Shown here piece by piece: positions 1 to 5,600 of a stretch of DNA of 6,394 bases. Under the pieces are notes generated by a model that did not search any database, was not told where the DNA came from, and saw only the letters and a program-made list of their open reading frames with translations. Every line of letters starts with the position of its first letter. The stretch's first letter is position 1. The position numbers and the translations under genes are program-made. The DNA is from CAZILN01 sp964540005 (GTDB lineage Bacteria > Bacteroidota > Bacteroidia > Bacteroidales > SM23-62): the NCBI GenBank assembly GCA_964540005.1, contig CAZILN010000209.1, forward strand, positions 1 through 6,394, in the 5' to 3' direction.

Positions 1-146
1 CCAAAGCAGGGGATCCTTTCAGGTTTCAGGAAGAAATTGAAACGGTGGATCAAGCATATTTCGGATTTCCTGCAGTTGAAAACCTGAAAATACTTTTACT
101 GAGGTTTAATAGATCCAATGATGAGCAAAAGACAACAAAGGGTTAG
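1..146 (+). CDS. C-terminal end of an unrecognised gene (5' end outside window)
   Basis: The frame whose first full codon is at position 3 is open from the left edge to a TAG at 144-146, giving 47 residues. Their composition is protein-like: an acidic start (DPFRFQEEIETVDQ), a hydrophobic middle (AYFGFPAVENLKILLLRF) and a polar tail (NRSNDEQKTTKG). It overlaps the start of the RQC-domain gene at 118 by 29 bases, which would suggest co-transcription and perhaps translational coupling. I do not recognise the family. An alternative frame starting at position 1 stops at 85-87 and gives a lysine-rich peptide that looks less natural. Frame choice is inferred from composition only. Confidence 0.45.
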   Translation, partial: KAGDPFRFQEEIETVDQAYFGFPAVENLKILLLRFNRSNDEQKTTKG

Positions 147-693
147 ATATCGTTTAGACAGCGGAGGGATCACTCACCTGGAAATGGAAGAGATCCGGGC
201 GATTCTTCGCGCTGCCGATGAGCTTATTGCAACCGGTGGCCGGAGCATATTATCAAAGATACTGAAGGGATCGAAAGACAATAAGGTATTGGAACATGGA
301 TTGGATCAATGTCCTGTGTATGGCTTTTACCGGCACTTGACCCTGGTGGAAATATCACACCGGATAGACTTTGCGATACTGAAGGGATACCTTAAAATTG
401 AATACAGCTCCAGGCTTCCTGTTATAGTTTTCACAGAAATGGGCTGGGAGATTGAAAAAGAAACCTATGCGGAGGAATTGTTGCAAAGGCTCAAAGGTCT
501 TCTTAACGGCAATGACTTCAATTTCGTTTCGGAACTGAAGGACAGGAACAGGGGAATGATCCTGCTGCTGATCGATAAAATAAGAAAAACGAACAATCCG
601 GATTTCGTACCCCTGCTGAAAGCCTGGCAGGAAATTGACTACAGAAAAGTCCGGGAGGCCTTACATCAGCTTATCAATGATCTGATACAATAG
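118..693 (+). CDS. Stand-alone RQC winged-helix DNA-binding protein (RQC-minor-1-like)
   Basis: This 191-residue protein probably binds DNA in the cytoplasm. Residues 38-112 match the RQC winged helix of RecQ helicases: GGRSILSKILKGSKDNKVLE (40-59), HGLDQCPVYG (60-69, compare GHDKLxVYG in RecQ), a helix 75-89 ending in KGYL, and the wing PVIVFTEMGWE (101-111). There are no helicase motifs and no RecQ zinc-binding cysteines (only Cys65), and the length leaves no room for them, so this is an RQC-only protein. Residues 113-191 are predicted helical, possibly HEAT-like. From memory it resembles proteins annotated as RQC-minor-1 family DNA-binding protein; that name is less certain than the RQC fold. 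ATG codons at 118 and 121 are both possible starts; GAGG at 101-104 is rather far from either. The gene overlaps the upstream frame and converges on the 407-residue gene. Its cellular target is unknown. Confidence 0.8.
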   Translation: MMSKRQQRVRYRLDSGGITHLEMEEIRAILRAADELIATGGRSILSKILKGSKDNKVLEHGLDQCPVYGFYRHLTLVEISHRIDFAILKGYLKIEYSSRLPVIVFTEMGWEIEKETYAEELLQRLKGLLNGNDFNFVSELKDRNRGMILLLIDKIRKTNNPDFVPLLKAWQEIDYRKVREALHQLINDLIQ

Positions 694-701
694 TAAGGCC
701 T
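656..701. terminator. Nested inverted repeat across a convergent gene junction; candidate bidirectional terminator
   Basis: AGGCCTTAC (656-664) pairs perfectly with GTAAGGCCT (693-701). Directly inside it ATCAG (665-669) pairs with CTGAT (682-686), leaving a 12-base loop and a 6-base bulge (687-692). The structure covers the last codons and stops of both converging genes, where a shared terminator is expected. There is no clear U-tract on the + strand side; on the - strand side a short CTTTTCT follows about ten bases beyond the stem. The pairing is seen directly and the terminator role is inferred. Confidence 0.45.
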
Positions 702-1923
702 ACTTCAGATACTGGTCCATATCATCAAACTTTCCTGTAACTTGCTTTACAAGGTCACGGGCAGTTTCGATATCCAATCCTGCTTTTTTCGCCATTAATT
801 CAATATCCGGTTTGCGGCCGCTATTTATATCGGGAAGAATCATTGCCATAAAGGCATTCAGCTTATCAAGTTCTCCCTGTTCCTCTTTGGAGGGTTCTAT
901 ATGGAACAGTCCATCATATTCATTCAGGATCAACTCCTTTTTAAGAATGTTTTTTGCTGTCACAAGCATGGAGGTATTCACACGGATAAAGGGTTCATCC
1001 GGGAAGCTGTAGCCATAGGCATTGATACCTGACACAAGAGCACGAAATCCCCGGTCTGTCATTGCCGAAAGTACAATTATTTTCTTGCGTTCATCAAAAT
1101 AGGCATTGGAAAAATGGGGATGCTCTCCCCAGTCATTCAGTGTAAAACGGTAAACCCCTTCAATGTATTCTGACTTGAAACTTTTCTTTAACTCCTTTGT
1201 ATTGATCTCATCCAGGTCAAACTCAGACATGGCCTGTACCATCTGATCCTTTTTATGAAAAGTCAGCGGATAATTAGCACCCGACAGTAACATTAAATAA
1301 GGAATGGGGTTGTTGTCGATATCCTCCTGAATGTCATTTTCATCTTCAATGTCCGGCCTAAGCTCCGTTGCGAAAAAGAATATATCATCCGGATCAAAAC
1401 CTTTGTAAGCCCCTATGGGGCCAAAGCTCTGCCAGCACATTCCGTTAAACCCGATCAGGTTTAGCCAGAGAACAGGACGTTCCTTTTGAGTAAGCTGAGT
1501 GATCCCGGGAGAAAAGAGTGTGTACTGCTCTCCGGACAGAATATCCTCCATTTCGAAGAAATCCTCCTCAGGCTTTTCGATGATTACACTGAAACTAAAT
1601 CTCCAGGCTTGCTTTGCATTCGTTTGGAGATAATCCATTTCCTCCGTGTTGAGCTTCTTGAGTGCAGGATGGTTCAGGAATGTATTGATAAGTCCTTTTT
1701 TTCTGAATATCCTGTGTGCAATGAATTGTGCCTGCAGCAAGCCGACCCACTCTTTTTCAAATTTCCGGGTCACATGTCTGAATAAATCAAACTGCCGGGT
1801 TAGTTTTCGTTCCAGGTTTTGATGGTTTGCAGCATAGCCGATCAGGAACCCATCAATCACACGGCCTGATATCCTGCTGTTCTCCTTACAGATCACCCGG
1901 ATAGCCTTAAAATCCTTCATCAT
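700..1923 (-). CDS. Hypothetical 407-residue soluble protein, function unknown
   Basis: I do not recognise a characterised family. The protein has no signal peptide and no transmembrane segment, so it is probably cytoplasmic. The N-terminal third (about 1-115) is basic and mostly helical. The middle (about 116-330) is mixed alpha/beta with aromatic-rich stretches such as RPVLWLNLIGFNGMCWQSFG, an acidic segment near 193-206 (DIEDENDIQEDIDNN), then IPYLMLLSGANYPLTFHKKD. The C-terminal 65 residues are charged and helical, ending in a possible helix-turn-helix-like stretch (DIELMAKKAGLDIETARDLV). Two consecutive ATG codons (1921-1923 and 1918-1920) are the start candidates; no Shine-Dalgarno sequence precedes them, which is usual in Bacteroidota. 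The next in-frame stop is TAG at 700-702, 6 bases from the stop of the converging RQC gene. The long uninterrupted frame and natural composition make it a real gene; any function would be a guess. Confidence 0.8.
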   Translation of the reverse strand: MMKDFKAIRVICKENSRISGRVIDGFLIGYAANHQNLERKLTRQFDLFRHVTRKFEKEWVGLLQAQFIAHRIFRKKGLINTFLNHPALKKLNTEEMDYLQTNAKQAWRFSFSVIIEKPEEDFFEMEDILSGEQYTLFSPGITQLTQKERPVLWLNLIGFNGMCWQSFGPIGAYKGFDPDDIFFFATELRPDIEDENDIQEDIDNNPIPYLMLLSGANYPLTFHKKDQMVQAMSEFDLDEINTKELKKSFKSEYIEGVYRFTLNDWGEHPHFSNAYFDERKKIIVLSAMTDRGFRALVSGINAYGYSFPDEPFIRVNTSMLVTAKNILKKELILNEYDGLFHIEPSKEEQGELDKLNAFMAMILPDINSGRKPDIELMAKKAGLDIETARDLVKQVTGKFDDMDQYLK

Positions 1924-1926
1924 GAA

Positions 1927-1960
1927 ATATTGTGATTTATTAATATTGTACCCGCAATAT
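1927..1960. promoter_or_regulatory. ATATTG repeat cluster upstream of the 407-residue gene; possible operator
   Basis: ATATTG occurs at 1927-1932 and 1943-1948 (16 bases apart start to start), and its exact reverse complement CAATAT at 1955-1960, so the last two form a perfect 6-base inverted repeat around a 6-base spacer. The cluster lies 4 to 37 bases before the ATG of the leftward gene, where a repressor site or promoter would sit. The area is AT-rich and the arms are short, so chance is a real alternative. I saw no convincing Bacteroidota TAnnTTTG promoter element. Confidence 0.2.
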
Positions 1961-1974
1961 ACTAATTGAAGTGA

Positions 1975-2523
1975 ATACTATATATAAATAATGATGTAAA
2001 CCTGATCTGGTCCGGTTATGAGGGAATCCCGTTCCTAGGGTATGATATTTACAGGGGAACCCATCCTGATTCCATGGGCCTGTTAATACAGGTCCCGAGT
2101 ACCGTTTCTTCATTTACAGATGATGATCCCCCGGTGGGTCTTATTTATTACCAGTTAGGTTTATCGAACCCGGATGGATGTTCACCGACTAAGAAATCAG
2201 ATACAGATTATAGCTCTTCCATATCCAATATGGAACAGGTGAAAAACACTTTAGGCATTGTACCTCTAAATATAGATGATCCATTCACGATCTATCCCAA
2301 TCCGGCAGGAACAGATCTGAATATTCAATTACATGCGAACTTTCTATCTCCTGTAAAGTATGAAGTATTCAATTTAGTAGGATCGATGATACTTGAAGGA
2401 ATAGTACCTGCTGGATCATACAGATTGAATACAAGTTCATACTCAGCCGGTATATATATCCTTAAATTATCAAACCAAACTGCTTCTTACACGGCGCGGT
2501 TTATGATTCTGGAGAAGGAATAG
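1975..2523 (+). pseudogene. 5'-truncated remnant of a secreted protein: partial fibronectin-III-like domain plus T9SS sorting domain
   Basis: The frame is open from just after a TGA at 1972-1974 to TAG at 2521-2523. Recognisable protein starts near 1990 with DVNLIWSGYEG, GYDIYRGTHPDSM, SSFTDDDPPVG and IYYQLGLSNPDGC, which is how the last fibronectin-III-like domain of many Bacteroidota secreted proteins reads. A linker follows, then a full type A T9SS sorting domain (about 2284-2520): FTIYPNPAGTDLNIQL, YEVFNLVGSMI, AGSYRLNTSSYSAGIYILKL and ARFMILE. The first ATG in frame is at 2074, in the middle of the domain; translation from there would lack a signal peptide and could not be exported. The bases before 1975 are AT-rich and non-coding. 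It is therefore a gene fragment whose 5' part was lost or replaced. A functional short protein starting at 2074 is possible but unlikely. Confidence 0.75.
2284..2520 (+). other. T9SS type A C-terminal sorting domain in the remnant
   Basis: The YPNP motif opens the domain, followed by the usual beta-strand pattern with a VFNLVG strand, the turn AGSYRLNTSSYSAGIYIL and a terminal RFMILEKE. In intact cargo this domain targets the protein to the type IX translocon at the outer membrane and is normally removed on export. Here all elements are intact although the rest of the protein is missing. Confidence 0.85.
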
Positions 2524-2691
2524 GATATTATCCAAATTGGACCATCCGATCAGATGCTCAATTCAGTCACATTTACAGGTTTGCAGAGTGCAGAAGACAT
2601 GATCCGAACTATTGATTTTGCAGTATTATCCCATCTAAGGTGAGATCTTTCACTGTGTCGTTTCAGATGATGTTTCTGTAAATTGTGGGTG
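2524..2691. other. Intergenic gap between two convergent T9SS-domain reading frames
   Basis: This 168-base stretch separates the stop of the rightward remnant from the stop of the leftward giant gene. I found no convincing hairpin followed by a U-tract, no RNA gene and no credible open frame. The remnant's frame stays open for 39 more codons after its stop (to TGA 2641-2643), but the peptide has no recognisable character. Confidence 0.5.
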
Positions 2692-5600
2692 CTAGTGCTG
2701 TATTGTGAGCTTTCGAATAACCGTTCCTGAGATAGTCTGCAGCCGGACCAGGTACATACCGTTCTCCCATTCTGAAGTGTTCATCTCATATACATGACGG
2801 CCAGGATCAAGATGCCTGTGCACCAGGGATCTGAGTTTATTACCTGTAATGGAATAAACGTTTAGTTCCGTAAATCCGGATGCAGGTAAGTTAAAGACCA
2901 TGCTGCAAATACCATCCGTAGGATTAGGATAGCAATGGAGGTCTACACCATCTTCCTCAAATGGATAGCTTAAAAATGAAGGCGATCCGACAACTACGTT
3001 TTCACAGGCGGTATTTTCCTCTCCCGAAATATCGTCATAAACGGTCAGGCATACTTCGTAGGTGCCGGGGGCACTATAAACATGAGTTGGGGTTGTGGTG
3101 GTAGAATCATAGCTGTCATCTCCAAAACTCCATTTATATTTGCTGGCATCTCCCAGGGATACTCCTACATAGTCCACCGGGTAACTCTCTGCTTTTACCA
3201 CGGTGCTGTCGATGGTATAACCGAAGCCTGCAATCAGCCTTCCTTCCATATTCACGTTAACAAGGGCAAAAACATCACTGATACAACCGGTTGATTGTTT
3301 CGTTATTTGCTGGCGTACGGTATAATAACCAGGCTCGGCATACACATTTGCCGGATTTTGCTTTGTTGAGCTCCTGTTATCTCCGAATTCCCAGTACCAT
3401 TGATCCGGTTTACCCTGTGATTTATCACTATAATTGACAAGCAGTGCATCATCGTTAACAGTGTAAATAAACTTGGCCATGCAATTACCGGCTTCCGGAG
3501 TGGCTGCAAAAACCTGTTTGCATGAAGTGTTCTGAACACCTGAAGTCGAATATACGGTAAGGCAGACATTGTAAATACCGCCTCTGGAGTACTGATGAAG
3601 CGGGTTGCTGACCGGAGAAGAATATCCATCTCCAAAATTCCAGAAATGTGTCAGACCTTCGCCAAGTGACCTGTCCGCAAATGATACGATATTACTTGCT
3701 TCATCGGTGCGGTAAATAAAATCTGCTTCACAATCGATCCCCTGGCTTCCTATCAGAATGACCTTCTCCCGGTAATCCATGCAACCGGAAAGTACGTTGA
3801 AGGTATTAAGGCTCACTTTTTGATATCCGGGGAATGGAAAATGATGTACAGGATTTTTTTTGGTTGATATTTTACCGTCACTGAAGATCCAGTAATACCT
3901 GATCGAGCTCCCCATTGATTGACTGGTGAAATAGGCAGTATTGGTCAGGGAATCAATAAATACCGTAAAATCAGCGCTGCAATCCACAAGACCGACCTGC
4001 ACCTGAGTGGAAATGTAATCAATACAGGTTCCGGAGGAATCTGTAACGGTGAGTGATACCTGGTAAAGACCAGGGTTCGTGTACTTATGAAGCGGATCTC
4101 TCTCGTTAGATGTGTACCCATCATCGAAGGTCCAGAAATAATCCTTGACGGGGCCCTGGGAAATATCCTCAAGGGAGACGGTCAGGCTGGCCGGATCAAC
4201 GGAATATTTGAAAAGGGCTTTACAATCAACCTGTCCTACCTGTATCAGTTCGGCGTGGAAATCCATGCAGTTGGCTATGGTATCCCTTACTGAAAGGCTG
4301 ACCAGATAGTAGCCGGGACTTGCATACTCATGAACAGGATTAACCCGGGAGCCTGAAGTACCGTCACCGAAATTCCAGAAATAGGAATGTGCTGTCCCAG
4401 AGGATAAGTTGGTAAAGCTGACCTTCCTGGAAACCGGATCGATAAAGTAGCTGTATGCGGCATCCAGGTTGCAGATCTGGGTACCCACCTTCAATAGCTT
4501 ACATATTTCAGTGAACTTGCCGGTAGTGTCATTCCTTACTGACAGGCATACAGTATAAGTTCCTGGCTCCTCATAGATGTGGGAGCTGTCTTCTTCACTG
4601 TAATCCGTGCCATCACCATATGTCCAGTAATAATCAGTGATAATTCCCGAAGAAATATTGGTAAAGGTAACTTTTCGGGAATCAGGATTGATGAAGTAGG
4701 TGAAATCTGCTACCATTGGAACAGAACCTATGGTAATATTCATGCAGGCTTCCGACTGGCATCCGGTAATATTATCCAGTGTAAACAAGCAGACCTGGTA
4801 GGAGCCGGGTTCTTTGAACTTATGGTCCACATCCTGGTCGGTTGATATAGTGCCATCGGCAAAATTCCAGTACCAGGATGAGATTGCGCCTGTGGAATTA
4901 TCGCTGAAATGCAGGAGCAAGCTGTCTGTTTCATTGAAATAGAAGATATAATCCGCGCTGCATTCAGGCGTCCCCACTGTAATCAATTTACAGATCTCAA
5001 AGGAACAATCGGAGGTATCGTCATACGCACTCAGACAGATTTCATACTGTCCGGGGTAGGAATAGATGTGTGAGGGGGAAGGGATGTCTGATACAGCCCC
5101 GTCGCCGAAGGTCCAGAAATATTCATATTCAGTGGTTGATACCTTCAGCCTGACTTCCTGGGTGATGGAATCTATTTCATAGGTAAAATCGACAGTGATA
5201 TCGCATGTTTGCACCTGCGGTCCTTTGATTTCAACAGATATGACAAACGACTGTTCTCCCTCATCGGTGATGGTAACTGTGTAGGTCCCCTCATACAGGA
5301 AGCTGATATCCTGGGTGAATGCACCGGTATTCCAGTTGTAGGAATAGGGCGGGGTACCTCCCGAAACGCTCAGATCGATCCGGCCATCATGACCGCCAGG
5401 TATTGACACGTCTGTCTGGATATAGCTGGCAGTCAGTTTGGGTGCAGGCAGTTCAATCACTTCTACTGTATCACTACCGGTACATCCAAGACTGTCAGTT
5501 ACCAGCAGCCAGTATTCATCCTGCGTTTTAACAGTGATCCGGTTGGTATCTGTTTCCCCGGTTGACCATTCATATTGGCTGAACCCAAAAGGTGCAGTAA

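Noticed and set aside
812..1785. Rightward open frames at 812-1012 and 1486-1785
   Set aside because: They are antisense to the 407-residue gene, which has the better composition and full length.
2524..2643. In-frame extension of 39 codons after the stop of the T9SS remnant
   Set aside because: The sorting domain already ends normally at RFMILEKE, and the extension has no recognisable character, so read-through is not needed.
2676..2683. CTGTAAAT at 2676-2683, complementary to ATTTACAG near 2571-2578, as a terminator stem
   Set aside because: The arms are about 100 bases apart and there is no T-tract; chance complementarity is more likely.
3303..4934. Leftward open frames in another phase (3303-3635, 3945-4172, 4740-4934)
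   Set aside because: They overlap the giant gene on the same strand in a shifted phase; their Pro, Ser and Arg-rich products are typical of out-of-frame reading of PKD repeats.
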